From contig JANLYQ010000056.1 of NCBI GenBank assembly GCA_031365725.1, positions 1 to 24,890 of the forward strand: a stretch of DNA of 24,890 nt. The letters are read 5' to 3'. Origin of the DNA: JANLYQ01 sp031365725. GTDB lineage: Bacteria > Actinomycetota > Actinomycetes > JACCUZ01. Positions within the stretch are counted from its first letter, which is position 1; each line of letters opens with the position of its first letter. The position numbers and the translations under genes are program-made. This document shows positions 1-6,659 of this stretch, one piece after another. Below the pieces are notes generated by a model. That model made no database searches. It was not told the DNA's origin and saw only the letters and a program-made list of their open reading frames with translations.

Positions 1-1
1 G

Positions 2-541
2 CGCGCGGGCCCCGCCCGGGCGGGGGGGGGCCGCGCCGTGTTCCACACCGGCGCCCCGTTCTTCCACCCCTTGCTCGCCCTGGTGGCCACCCACGGCGGT
101 TTCGACCTTGTCGTGCGCACCCGCGGCGATCTCGAGGTCGACGCCCACCACACCGTGGAGGACACCGCGATCGCGGTAGGTCAGGCGCTGCGCGAGGCGT
201 TGGGCGACAAGGCCGGCATCCGCCGTTTCGGCGACGCGCTCGTGCCGTTGGACGAGACGCTGGTGCAGGCCGCGGTCGACCTGTCCGGCCGGCCGTACGT
301 CGTGCACACCGAGCCCGAGATCGTCGAGCTGATCGGCAGCTATGACACGACGCTGACCAAGCACATCTGGGAGTCGTTCACGGCCAGCGCACAGGTCTGC
401 CTGCATGTGCGGGTCCTCGCCGGACGCAACGCCCATCACGTGGTGGAGGCGCAGTTCAAGGCGGTCGCGCGGGCGCTGCGCGACGCGGTGGCCCTCGATG
501 CCCGGGTGGTCGGCGTACCGTCGACCAAGGGTTCGCTCTAG
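2..541 (+). CDS. hisB: Imidazoleglycerol-phosphate dehydratase, 5'-truncated by the window edge
   Basis: HisB dehydrates imidazole glycerol phosphate to imidazole acetol phosphate in cytosolic histidine synthesis. Both family metal-binding signatures are visible: VDAHHTVEDTAI (HH at nt 146-151) and GRNAHHVVEAQFK near the C-terminus, followed by the usual ending GVPSTKGSL. The reading frame is open back to base 2 and family similarity (G-R-A-V-x-x-T-G) continues upstream of the GTG at 38, so that GTG is probably internal and the true start lies outside the window. About 180 codons are present against roughly 200 for the family. The segment at 56-76 reads FFHPLL where the family has FFDHML, so a conserved His is lost. 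The first 37 bases are a G/C-only run. I suspect poor sequence at a contig end rather than a degenerate enzyme. The hisH, priA and hisF genes downstream support the assignment. Confidence 0.9.
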   Translation, partial: RAGPARAGGGRAVFHTGAPFFHPLLALVATHGGFDLVVRTRGDLEVDAHHTVEDTAIAVGQALREALGDKAGIRRFGDALVPLDETLVQAAVDLSGRPYVVHTEPEIVELIGSYDTTLTKHIWESFTASAQVCLHVRVLAGRNAHHVVEAQFKAVARALRDAVALDARVVGVPSTKGSL

Positions 542-576
542 TCATCGACCACGACCCGTCCCGGGCCGGCGGCGTC

Positions 577-1377
577 GTGCGGGTGGAGCCGGACGGCGAC
601 CGGGCCACCGGCTGGCTGCTCAGCGTCGATGGCACGCCGCAGAGCCACGTCGACCTCGCCGACCCGACGTACCTCTCCTTCGAGTACATCCGCCGCATGG
701 GCCACGTCGTCGACCTCCTCGCGGTGCCCGGTGCACCGGTGCGGGTGCTGCATCTCGGAGCCGGCGCGCTGACTCTCGCGCGCTACGTTGCCGCCACCCG
801 GCCCGGCTCGCGGCAGCGGGCGGTCGAGGTGTCCGACGAGGTGGCGAGCGCGGTGCGCACGGCACTGCCGCTCGCCCGCGGGGTCACCGTACCGGTGCAG
901 GTCGCTGATGCCCGGGCCGCGCTGACCCAGCGCCGGTCCGGGTCCGCTGATCTGGTGGTGCTGGACGTCTTTGCCGGCGCCCGTACGCCGGCCCACCTGA
1001 CGTCGGTGGAGCTGGTCCGGGAGGTCGCCCGGGTGCTCGGGCCGACCGGGGTGGCGGTGGTCAACCTGGCCGACGGACCCGGGCTGCGCTTCGCCCGCGC
1101 GCAGGTAGCGACCTACCTGGCGGTGCTGCCCCAGGTCGTGCTGCTCGTCGAGCCGGCGGTGTGGCGCGGCCGTCGCTTCGGCAACCTGGTGCTCGCCGCG
1201 TCGGCGGCAGCCTTGCCGGTGCCCGAGCTGTCCCGCCGGGCCGCGGGTGACCCGGTCGCCGCTCGGACGCTCAGCGGCGTCGAGCTGGAGCGGTGGGCGG
1301 CCGAGGCAGCCGTGGTGACCGACGCGGACGCTGTCGCGTCGCCCGCGCCGCCGCCGTCGACATTCGGCCGGGGCTGA
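577..1377 (+). CDS. Spermidine synthase-like class I SAM-dependent methyltransferase-fold protein
   Basis: The 266-residue protein has a Rossmann nucleotide-binding loop (HLGAGALTLARY, about residues 59-70), an acidic residue at the end of strand 2 (E84) and a strand-4 motif LVVLDVFAG (D130), as in the spermidine synthase superfamily. True spermidine synthases usually carry DSSDP at this last position. Here it is DVFAG, so the second Asp is missing and aminopropyl transfer is doubtful. Proteins of this type are usually annotated spermidine synthase or fused MFS/spermidine synthase; this one has no membrane part. The GTG at 577 is the first usable start in this frame after hisB ends at 541. 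The frame is open further upstream but has no ATG, GTG or TTG there, and no clear ribosome-binding site is seen. It sits between hisB and hisH, but no role in histidine synthesis is evident. Substrate unknown. Confidence 0.75.
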   Translation: MRVEPDGDRATGWLLSVDGTPQSHVDLADPTYLSFEYIRRMGHVVDLLAVPGAPVRVLHLGAGALTLARYVAATRPGSRQRAVEVSDEVASAVRTALPLARGVTVPVQVADARAALTQRRSGSADLVVLDVFAGARTPAHLTSVELVREVARVLGPTGVAVVNLADGPGLRFARAQVATYLAVLPQVVLLVEPAVWRGRRFGNLVLAASAAALPVPELSRRAAGDPVAARTLSGVELERWAAEAAVVTDADAVASPAPPPSTFGRG

Positions 1378-1387
1378 GCGGCCCCGG

Positions 1388-1393
1388 TAGCCT
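1388..1393 (+). promoter_or_regulatory. Candidate -10 element TAGCCT for leaderless hisH
   Basis: TAGCCT fits the actinobacterial -10 pattern TANNNT and lies exactly 12 to 7 bases before the GTG of hisH. This would put the transcription start on the start codon. There is no Shine-Dalgarno sequence between it and the gene. No convincing -35 element is seen. The same geometry recurs at pyk and at the TIGR03085-type gene. Confidence 0.5.
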
Positions 1394-1399
1394 CACCTG

Positions 1400-2032
1400 G
1401 TGCCTCGTCCTGCCGTCGTCGTGCTCGACCACGGCTCGGGCAACCTGCGTTCGGTCGAGCGGGCCCTGGACCGGGCGGGTGCCGACGTGACCATCACCGC
1501 CGAGCGGACCGCAGCGGCCGAGGCCGACGGTCTGGTCGTGCCCGGGGTCGGCGCCTTCGCCACCTGCATGGCCGGGCTGCACGAGGTGCGCGGGCCGGAG
1601 ATCATCGGTCGCCGCCTCGCCGGCGGCCGCCCGGTCCTCGGCATCTGCGTCGGCATGCAGGTGCTGTTCGACGACGGCGACGAGCACGGCGTCGTCACCG
1701 CGGGTTGCGGCGAATGGCCGGGCACCGTCGAGCGGCTGCACGCGGACGTCCTGCCGCACATGGGCTGGAACACGGTGCAGGCGCCCGCGGACTCGGTGCT
1801 CTTCGAAGGGCTCGCCGGCGAGAGGTTCTACTTCGTGCATTCGTACGCTGCGCGCCGCTGGACCTTGGCAGCCGCCGAGCACATGGCTGCGCCGATGGTG
1901 ACGTGGGCCGAGCACGGCGAGCCGTTCGTTGCTGCGGTCGAGAACGGTCCGCTCTCGGCGACCCAGTTCCACCCGGAGAAGTCCGGTGACGCGGGGGCTG
2001 CGCTGCTGCGCACCTGGGTGCAGACGCTTTGA
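1400..2032 (+). CDS. hisH: Imidazole glycerol phosphate synthase, glutamine amidotransferase subunit HisH
   Basis: HisH hydrolyses glutamine and channels ammonia to HisF, which makes imidazole glycerol phosphate and AICAR. The 210-residue protein has the class I glutamine amidotransferase triad: nucleophile C83 in GICVGMQ, and H191 and E193 in FHPEKSG. Length matches the family. The GTG at 1400 is chosen because family similarity starts immediately (VVVLDHGSGNLRSV) and a TAGCCT -10 element is placed for leaderless transcription from it. The partner hisF lies 1.5 kb downstream in the same run of overlapping genes. The stop codon overlaps the TTG start of the next gene (TTGA). Confidence 0.96.
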   Translation: MPRPAVVVLDHGSGNLRSVERALDRAGADVTITAERTAAAEADGLVVPGVGAFATCMAGLHEVRGPEIIGRRLAGGRPVLGICVGMQVLFDDGDEHGVVTAGCGEWPGTVERLHADVLPHMGWNTVQAPADSVLFEGLAGERFYFVHSYAARRWTLAAAEHMAAPMVTWAEHGEPFVAAVENGPLSATQFHPEKSGDAGAALLRTWVQTL

Positions 2033-2391
2033 GCCGCGAGCGCGCGCAGCGGCGGGCCGAGCGCGAGGCGCAGGCGGCTCGGGTGCGGGCCCTCCGACAG
2101 CGCCGCGCACGATTGCTGCGGGCTCCTCGCACGCTCGCCCGGGCACCGTCCGGGGTGCGGACCTGGCTGCCACGGGCGCTCCGCACGCGTCGAGCCGGCC
2201 GTCAGCAGGGGCTGCTCGCGCGGCGCCGCCGGGCTCAGAACGGTGTGATCCTGTTGCTGTTCCTGGCCGTGCAGGCGATCGTGTGGCTGATCTGGCCCGA
2301 CCCCTGGGTGCGCGGCGCCGCTGCCGTCGTCGGTGTCCTTGCCGTGCCCGTGCTCGTCACCCTTGCTCTCGACCGGAGGCCCCACTCGTGA
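2029..2391 (+). CDS. Small basic membrane protein of unknown function between hisH and priA
   Basis: This 120-residue protein is not assigned to a family here. Residues 1-70 are very rich in Arg and Ala (for example RERAQRRAEREAQ), probably cytosolic and partly helical. They are followed by two hydrophobic segments at about residues 72-89 and 94-113, then a short basic tail. The likely topology is two membrane helices with a positively charged cytosolic N-terminus. The TTG start overlaps the hisH stop (TTGA, 2029-2032), and its own stop overlaps the priA GTG (GTGA, 2388-2391), so it is translationally locked into the his operon. An internal GTG start is also possible. It may be an annotation-only frame, but the hydrophobic C-terminal pattern and the two coupled junctions argue that it is real. 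Confidence 0.65.
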   Translation: MSRERAQRRAEREAQAARVRALRQRRARLLRAPRTLARAPSGVRTWLPRALRTRRAGRQQGLLARRRRAQNGVILLLFLAVQAIVWLIWPDPWVRGAAAVVGVLAVPVLVTLALDRRPHS

Positions 2392-3146
2392 CCGACACCA
2401 ACGCCACGCCCGCCCTCGAGCTGTTGCCGGCGGTGGACGTCGCCGACGGCCAAGCCGTGCGGCTGGTCCAGGGTGCGGCCGGTAGTGAGACGTCCTACGG
2501 CGAGCCGCTTGCTGCCGCTCTGGCCTGGCAGCAGGCTGGTGCCGGCTGGGTGCACCTGGTCGACCTCGATGCCGCCTTCGGCCGTGGCGACAACCACGCC
2601 CTGCTCGCCGAGGTCGTCGGCCGGCTCGACATCGACGTCGAGCTCTCCGGCGGAATCCGCGACGACGAGTCGTTGGCGGCGGCACTGGCCACCGGATGTC
2701 GCCGGGTCAACATCGGCACCGCGGCCCTGGAGGACCCGGCCTGGTGCGCCCGGGCGATCGCGGCGCACGGCGACCGGGTGGCCGTGGGTCTTGATGTCCG
2801 CGGCACGACGCTCGCGGCGCGCGGCTGGACCCAGGAGGGCGGTGAGCTCTTCGACGTGCTGGGCCGCCTCGACCGTGACGGCTGCGCCCGCTACGTCGTC
2901 ACCGACGTGGGTCGCGACGGCACCATGACCGGGCCGAACCTCGACCTGCTGCGCGACGTCTGCGCGGCCACCGATCGCCCGGTGGTGGCCAGCGGGGGAG
3001 TGTCGTCGTTGGCCGATCTCCGCGCGATCGCCGGCCTCGTGTCGCTGGGCGTCGAAGGCGCCATCGTCGGAAAAGCGTTGTACGCCGGGGCATTCCGGCT
3101 CGAGGAGGCCCTGGCCGAGGTCGCGGGCATCGGGGCGCAGGTATGA
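2388..3146 (+). CDS. priA: Bifunctional phosphoribosyl isomerase PriA (HisA/TrpF type)
   Basis: PriA isomerises ProFAR in histidine synthesis and, in actinobacteria, also phosphoribosyl anthranilate in tryptophan synthesis. The 252-residue TIM barrel has catalytic Asp candidates D17 (PAVDV) and D173 (VTDVGRDGT), the phosphate-binding segments ASGGVSSL and GAIVGKALY, and the RGW pair (R145, W147) that in mycobacterial PriA lets the active site accept the tryptophan-pathway substrate. The GTG at 2388 overlaps the preceding stop and has GGAGG at 2375-2379 with an 8-base spacer. No separate trpF occurs with the trp genes here, which supports the dual role. Its stop overlaps the next ATG (ATGA). 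Dual activity is inferred from motif and context. Confidence 0.93.
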   Translation: MTDTNATPALELLPAVDVADGQAVRLVQGAAGSETSYGEPLAAALAWQQAGAGWVHLVDLDAAFGRGDNHALLAEVVGRLDIDVELSGGIRDDESLAAALATGCRRVNIGTAALEDPAWCARAIAAHGDRVAVGLDVRGTTLAARGWTQEGGELFDVLGRLDRDGCARYVVTDVGRDGTMTGPNLDLLRDVCAATDRPVVASGGVSSLADLRAIAGLVSLGVEGAIVGKALYAGAFRLEEALAEVAGIGAQV

Positions 3147-3541
3147 CCGCCAGGCGCCGGGTGTCGAGCGACGCACCGTGGGAGAAGACGGTCGGCTACT
3201 CGCGCGCGGTCGCGGCCGGCGACACCATCTGGGTCACCGGGTGCACCTCGCTGCTCGACGGGGAGGTGGTGCACGAGGGTGACGTCTATGCCCAGACCGT
3301 GCAGGCGATCCGCAACGTGGCCTGGGCTCTCGAGCAGCTCGACGCCAGCCTGGACGACGTGGTGCGGACCCGGATGTTCGTCACCGACATCAGTCGATGG
3401 GAGGACGTCGGGCGTGCGCACGCCGAGGCGTTCGCCGAGATCATGCCCGCCACCTCCATGGTGCAGGTCGTTGCGCTGATCGATCCGCGGATGCTGGTCG
3501 AGATCGAGGCGGTCGCCTACAAGACCGGTTCCGGCTGGTGA
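3143..3541 (+). CDS. Rid-family (YjgF/YER057c/UK114) protein lacking the RidA catalytic Arg
   Basis: The 132-residue protein has the chorismate-mutase-like Rid fold pattern: an N-terminal strand pair (GDTIWVTGCTSL), a central helix (QTVQAIRNVAWALEQLD), and DVVRTRMFVTDI. RidA enzymes hydrolyse reactive enamine/imine intermediates from PLP enzymes and need an Arg in the PAR motif (Arg105 in E. coli). Here the motif reads MPATSM, with Thr at residue 104. The following acidic motif EIEA (E120) is kept. This is therefore probably a non-RidA Rid subgroup with a different or no deaminase activity. It is embedded between priA and hisF, with 4-base overlaps at both ends (ATGA 3143-3146, GTGA 3538-3541). 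A metabolite-handling role in the operon is possible but not shown. Confidence 0.9.
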   Translation: MTARRRVSSDAPWEKTVGYSRAVAAGDTIWVTGCTSLLDGEVVHEGDVYAQTVQAIRNVAWALEQLDASLDDVVRTRMFVTDISRWEDVGRAHAEAFAEIMPATSMVQVVALIDPRMLVEIEAVAYKTGSGW

Positions 3542-4305
3542 CCAGCGGCCTTGCGGTGCGGGTGATCCCGTGCCTCGACGTCGATGCCGGCCGGGTGGTC
3601 AAGGGCGTCAACTTCACTGACCTGCGCGACGCCGGCGACCCGGTGGAGATGGCGCAGCTCTACGACGCCGAGGGCGCCGACGAGCTGACCTTTCTCGACA
3701 TCACCGCATCCTCGGGGGCGCGGGAGACCACCTACGACGTGGTGCGACGGACCGCAGAGCAGGTCTTCATCCCGCTCACCGTCGGCGGAGGTGTGCGCAC
3801 CGCGGACGACGTCGACCGTCTGCTCCGCGCCGGCGCGGACAAGGTCGGGGTCAACACCGCGGCGATCGCCCGCCCGGAGCTGATCGAGGACATCTCGCGA
3901 CGCTTCGGCTCGCAGGTGCTCGTGCTCTCGGTCGACGCGCGCCGCTCGACGCAGCTGCCCAGCGGGTTCGAGGTCACCACACACGGCGGCCGGGAGGCAG
4001 CCGGGCTGGACGCGGTGGCCTGGGCCGGGCGGGCCGCCCGCCTCGGCGTCGGCGAGATCCTGCTCAACTCGATGGACGCCGACGGCACCCGGGCCGGCTT
4101 CGACCTCGACATGATCGCTGCGGTGCGCGCGGTCGTCGACGTCCCGCTGATCGCGAGTGGCGGCGCCGGTGCGGTCGAGCACTTCGCTCCCGCGGTCGCT
4201 GCCGGAGCCGATGCCGTGCTCGCTGCCAGCGTCTTCCACTTCGGCTCGCTGCGCATCGGTCAGGTCAAGGCCGCACTCGCCGAGGCCGGGTTGACGGTGC
4301 GCTAG
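3538..4305 (+). CDS. hisF: Imidazole glycerol phosphate synthase, cyclase subunit HisF
   Basis: HisF is the TIM-barrel cyclase that joins PRFAR and HisH-derived ammonia to give imidazole glycerol phosphate and AICAR. The 255-residue protein has the catalytic Asp pair D14 (IPCLDVD) and D133 (SVDARR), the phosphate-binding GGGVRTADD and ASGGAGAVEHF loops, and the NSMDADGT segment. Length matches the family. The GTG at 3538 overlaps the stop of the Rid gene (GTGA); similarity to the family begins within the first ten residues, so this start is well supported. It ends with TAG at 4303-4305, just before a strong hairpin, and is the last gene of this his run. Confidence 0.96.
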   Translation: MTSGLAVRVIPCLDVDAGRVVKGVNFTDLRDAGDPVEMAQLYDAEGADELTFLDITASSGARETTYDVVRRTAEQVFIPLTVGGGVRTADDVDRLLRAGADKVGVNTAAIARPELIEDISRRFGSQVLVLSVDARRSTQLPSGFEVTTHGGREAAGLDAVAWAGRAARLGVGEILLNSMDADGTRAGFDLDMIAAVRAVVDVPLIASGGAGAVEHFAPAVAAGADAVLAASVFHFGSLRIGQVKAALAEAGLTVR

Positions 4306-4311
4306 CCAGCT

Positions 4312-4376
4312 GCTTCCGCGAGTGGCGGAAGCTGGTCGTCTCAGACCGGGCAATTGCCGCCACATTCCGCCACTCG
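4312..4376. terminator. Overlapping hairpins between convergent hisF and TIGR03085-type gene
   Basis: Two inverted repeats share bases. The first has an 8-base perfect stem, GCTTCCGC (4312-4319) with GCGGAAGC (4325-4332), and a 5-base loop. The second pairs CGAGTGGCGGAA (4319-4330) with TTCCGCCACTCG (4365-4376), 12 bases perfect with a 34-base loop. They cannot form together. No T-tract follows, so this would be a non-canonical, possibly bidirectional terminator serving both converging genes. The rest of the 126-base gap shows nothing else clear. Confidence 0.55.
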
Positions 4377-4431
4377 ACGCCGGTCGGCAGACCGTGGGGC
4401 CACTCAGAGCGGACGACACCAGTCGGACCAG

Positions 4432-5073
4432 TCAGACGGCCAGCGGGTGCACCTGCAGGACCTCGATGGCAGCGGGGTCGCCGGTCACCTCGACGAGAGC
4501 GTGCTCGCCGCGGCCGAAGCAGTAGAGCAGCAGCTCGAGGGGCTCGCCGGTGAGGTTGGCGGTCGGCGAGTCGGGCCCGATCGCGACCGGGGTGGCCGCC
4601 GGGCGGTCCGAGCGCCAGAGCCGGACGCCGCAGTCGAGACCGCGGAAGGACATCCGGGCGCGGGTCGAGACGACCTTCCAGAGGTTGTCCTGCGCACCGG
4701 CGGGCAGCAGCCGCGGCGACCAGCCGGGGGTGGCTCGGCGGACGTCCTCGTGGTGCACGACGTACTCCGTGGTGTTGAGCAGGGTGTCGATCCCGGGCAG
4801 CGCGAACGGCGACAGCCACCCCGGCCCGGACCGGACAAGACCCACGAGGTCGGCGTACGGCCGAGCGGCGTAGCCGGCTTGCACCGAGGCGGTGCGACCG
4901 GCGGCTGCGCCGAGCACGATGCCGACTGCAGCATCCGGCCGCCGTTCACGCAGGGCCAGGTGGGCTGCGAGGTCCCGGGTGGTCCAGTCGCCGCAGAGCG
5001 TTGGTGCGTCGGGACCGAGCTCGAGGAACAGATCGGCCAGGGCGCTGCGCTCAGATCGTGCAAGGGTTGTCAC
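4432..5073 (-). CDS. TIGR03085-type DinB/maleylpyruvate isomerase-like metal-binding protein
   Basis: The 213-residue protein fits the actinobacterial family annotated TIGR03085, related to the mycothiol-dependent maleylpyruvate isomerase N-terminal (DinB-like four-helix) domain. Visible features are CGDWTTRDLAAHL (C27, H38) and YVVHHEDVRRA (H107, H108, E109), which would supply metal ligands. The family is often suspected of mycothiol-dependent chemistry, but the substrate is unknown. There are two adjacent in-frame GTG codons at 5076 and 5073. I choose 5073 because TACGAT sits exactly 12 to 7 bases before it, the leaderless geometry, and because it gives the start MTTLARSER. It converges on hisF and lies 42 bases after the EspI-like ATPase gene on the same strand, so it may be read both from that operon and from its own promoter. 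Confidence 0.85.
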   Translation of the reverse strand: MTTLARSERSALADLFLELGPDAPTLCGDWTTRDLAAHLALRERRPDAAVGIVLGAAAGRTASVQAGYAARPYADLVGLVRSGPGWLSPFALPGIDTLLNTTEYVVHHEDVRRATPGWSPRLLPAGAQDNLWKVVSTRARMSFRGLDCGVRLWRSDRPAATPVAIGPDSPTANLTGEPLELLLYCFGRGEHALVEVTGDPAAIEVLQVHPLAV

Positions 5074-5079
5074 CACCTG

Positions 5080-5085
5080 ATCGTA
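5080..5085 (-). promoter_or_regulatory. Candidate -10 element TACGAT deciding the start of the TIGR03085-type gene
   Basis: On the minus strand TACGAT lies at -12 to -7 relative to the GTG whose first base is 5073. This favours the second of two tandem GTG codons as the leaderless start. It falls in the short gap after the ATPase gene stop. Confidence 0.5.
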
Positions 5086-5115
5086 GATGGCGCGATCGGG
5101 CCGACCTACGCGGGG

Positions 5116-6564
5116 CTAGGCCGGGTTGGTCGTGGCAAAGCCTTCGCCCACGGCCGCCGCGAGCTCCTTGTAGGCGTCGAGGGTGTCCTCGGCAAGCTCG
5201 TCGAGGTCCATGACCCCACCGGCCTCGAGGTGCGGGTCGTAGGGGATGGTGACGACCGCGCGGCACCGGGCCGCGAAATGATCCTCGAGCTGCATCACGT
5301 CGACGATGCCTCCGCCGGGACGCACCGAGGAGATGACCACCACGGCGTCCTTGGCCAGAGCCGCCTTGCCGTGAGCCTCGAGCCAGTCGAGCGTCGCGCT
5401 GGCAGAACGAGCCCCGTCGAGACTGGCCGAGCTGACGACCACCAGCGAGGACGCCAGTCCCAGCACGCCGCGCATCGCGTCGTGCAGCAGGCCGGTCCCG
5501 CAGTCGGTGAGGATGAGGTTGTAGAAGCGCTCGAGGGTGTCGACCGTGTCGAGGTAGTCCCGCTCGCTCAGGGCGGACGAGGCGCTCGGGTCGGCGTCGG
5601 AGGCCAGCACCTCGAGTCGAGTCGCCGACTGCGAGGTGAAGGCGCGGACGTCGCCATAGCGGTTGACCCGGTCGCGGGACTCCAACAGGTGCCGCACGGT
5701 GGCGCCGGACTCGCGCGGTACCCGTTCGATCAGCGTGCCTCGGTCGGGGTTGGCGTCCACCGCGATGACCCGGTCGCCGCGCACCATCGCGAACACCGCG
5801 CCCAGGGCTGCGGTCGTGGTGGTCTTGCCCACGCCGCCCTTGAGGCTGATGACCGCCAGCCGGTGGCAGCCGACGATGGGGGTCCGGGCTCGCTCGAGGA
5901 GATCGGCGCGACGGCGGTCCAGCGGTGAGAGACCGAGGTTGACCCGACCACCGGTCAGGTTGAGCAGACCCTTGCGCCAGCCGCTCTGCGGGCGGGGCTT
6001 GCGGGTGCGCAGCACGGTGGCCGCAGTGAGGGTCTCGGCCTGGTTCTGGTCGCTGCCGCGGGGCACCGGCGGGATGTTGAAGGTCGGGCGATCGGTCGCA
6101 GCAGGCACCAGGGGGGCGGCGTGTCGGGAGCGTGCCTCCTCGACGACAGGGGTGGCAGCAGCAACCTCGGCGTCCGGGATCGGCGGCTCGTGGTGGGCCT
6201 CCGGTGCGCGGCCGGTGAGGTCCACGACGTACGACGCGGTGTCCGGACCCAAGTCGTAACCGCCGACGCTGGAGGTCAGGTCGTAGGAGTCGTAGGTCTC
6301 GGGGGAGTAGGCATCGGGCGCAGCCGACGGATACGGCTGGTAAGGCTCATAGGCCGCGTAGGTCTCGTGCGAGGTGGCAGCACCGGCCGCGGCGGTGCCG
6401 ACTGACCCGTCGTGGTCGTCCAGCGGCTGGACCTCGTCGGACGTCCAGGACGGGGTGGGCGCATCGGGCCAGCTGTCGTCGACGCCGTCACCGGCATCAC
6501 CCACGGGCTGGTCCGGCGACATCAGCCCGTGCCGACCGTCCTGGTGCGCATCCTGTCCGCTCAT
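5116..6564 (-). CDS. ParA/MinD-family ATPase with long disordered N-terminus (EspI-like)
   Basis: The 482-residue protein has two parts. Residues 1-190 are low-complexity, acidic and Pro-rich, with nine tyrosines between 69 and 112, and look disordered. Residues 195-475 form a SIMIBI/ParA-type P-loop domain: Walker A LKGGVGKTTT (241-250, K242 and K247), switch motif VDANPD (269-273), and an LTDCGTG Walker B region (352-358). The bridge GWRKGLLNLTGGRVNLGLSP and the ATPase order resemble mycobacterial EspI (Rv3876), an ESX-1-associated regulator, more than chromosomal ParA or septum-site MinD. That comparison is from memory of the family. No other type VII secretion gene is present here. The ATG at 6564 is preceded by TACCCT on the minus strand at -14 to -9. 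It is divergent from hisI and upstream of the TIGR03085-type gene. Function unknown. Confidence 0.88.
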   Translation of the reverse strand: MSGQDAHQDGRHGLMSPDQPVGDAGDGVDDSWPDAPTPSWTSDEVQPLDDHDGSVGTAAAGAATSHETYAAYEPYQPYPSAAPDAYSPETYDSYDLTSSVGGYDLGPDTASYVVDLTGRAPEAHHEPPIPDAEVAAATPVVEEARSRHAAPLVPAATDRPTFNIPPVPRGSDQNQAETLTAATVLRTRKPRPQSGWRKGLLNLTGGRVNLGLSPLDRRRADLLERARTPIVGCHRLAVISLKGGVGKTTTTAALGAVFAMVRGDRVIAVDANPDRGTLIERVPRESGATVRHLLESRDRVNRYGDVRAFTSQSATRLEVLASDADPSASSALSERDYLDTVDTLERFYNLILTDCGTGLLHDAMRGVLGLASSLVVVSSASLDGARSASATLDWLEAHGKAALAKDAVVVISSVRPGGGIVDVMQLEDHFAARCRAVVTIPYDPHLEAGGVMDLDELAEDTLDAYKELAAAVGEGFATTNPA

Positions 6565-6572
6565 AGGGACAC

Positions 6573-6578
6573 AGGGTA
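6573..6578 (-). promoter_or_regulatory. Candidate -10 element TACCCT for the EspI-like ATPase gene
   Basis: On the minus strand TACCCT lies at -14 to -9 from the ATG at 6564, giving at most a two-base leader. No Shine-Dalgarno sequence is present. It shares the 95-base divergent region with the hisI promoter. Confidence 0.4.
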
Positions 6579-6646
6579 GCGAGCGTCTGGCTCGGCGCCC
6601 CAGAGCAGAGCGGGTGACGTCGTGAACCGCAGCGCACCTGAGTCGT

Positions 6647-6652
6647 CACAAT
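6647..6652 (+). promoter_or_regulatory. Weak candidate -10 element CACAAT for leaderless hisI
   Basis: CACAAT keeps A2 and T6 of TANNNT and lies at -13 to -8 from the GTG at 6660. It overlaps the alternative ATG at 6651, so it favours the GTG as the true hisI start. The first base departs from consensus, so this is tentative. Confidence 0.3.
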
Positions 6653-6659
6653 GTGTCCC

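Noticed and set aside
38..541. GTG at 38 as the true start of hisB
   Set aside because: Similarity to HisB and an open frame continue upstream, and a start here would remove about 30 N-terminal residues. The gene is more likely cut by the window edge.
4354..5928. Long plus-strand open frame across the two minus-strand genes
   Set aside because: The minus strand encodes a TIGR03085-type protein and a Walker-motif ATPase. The plus frame is low-complexity and has no domain pattern.
6651..6659. ATG at 6651 as the hisI start
   Set aside because: It overlaps the candidate -10 element and adds only MCP. The GTG at 6660 fits the leaderless spacing better, though this is not certain.
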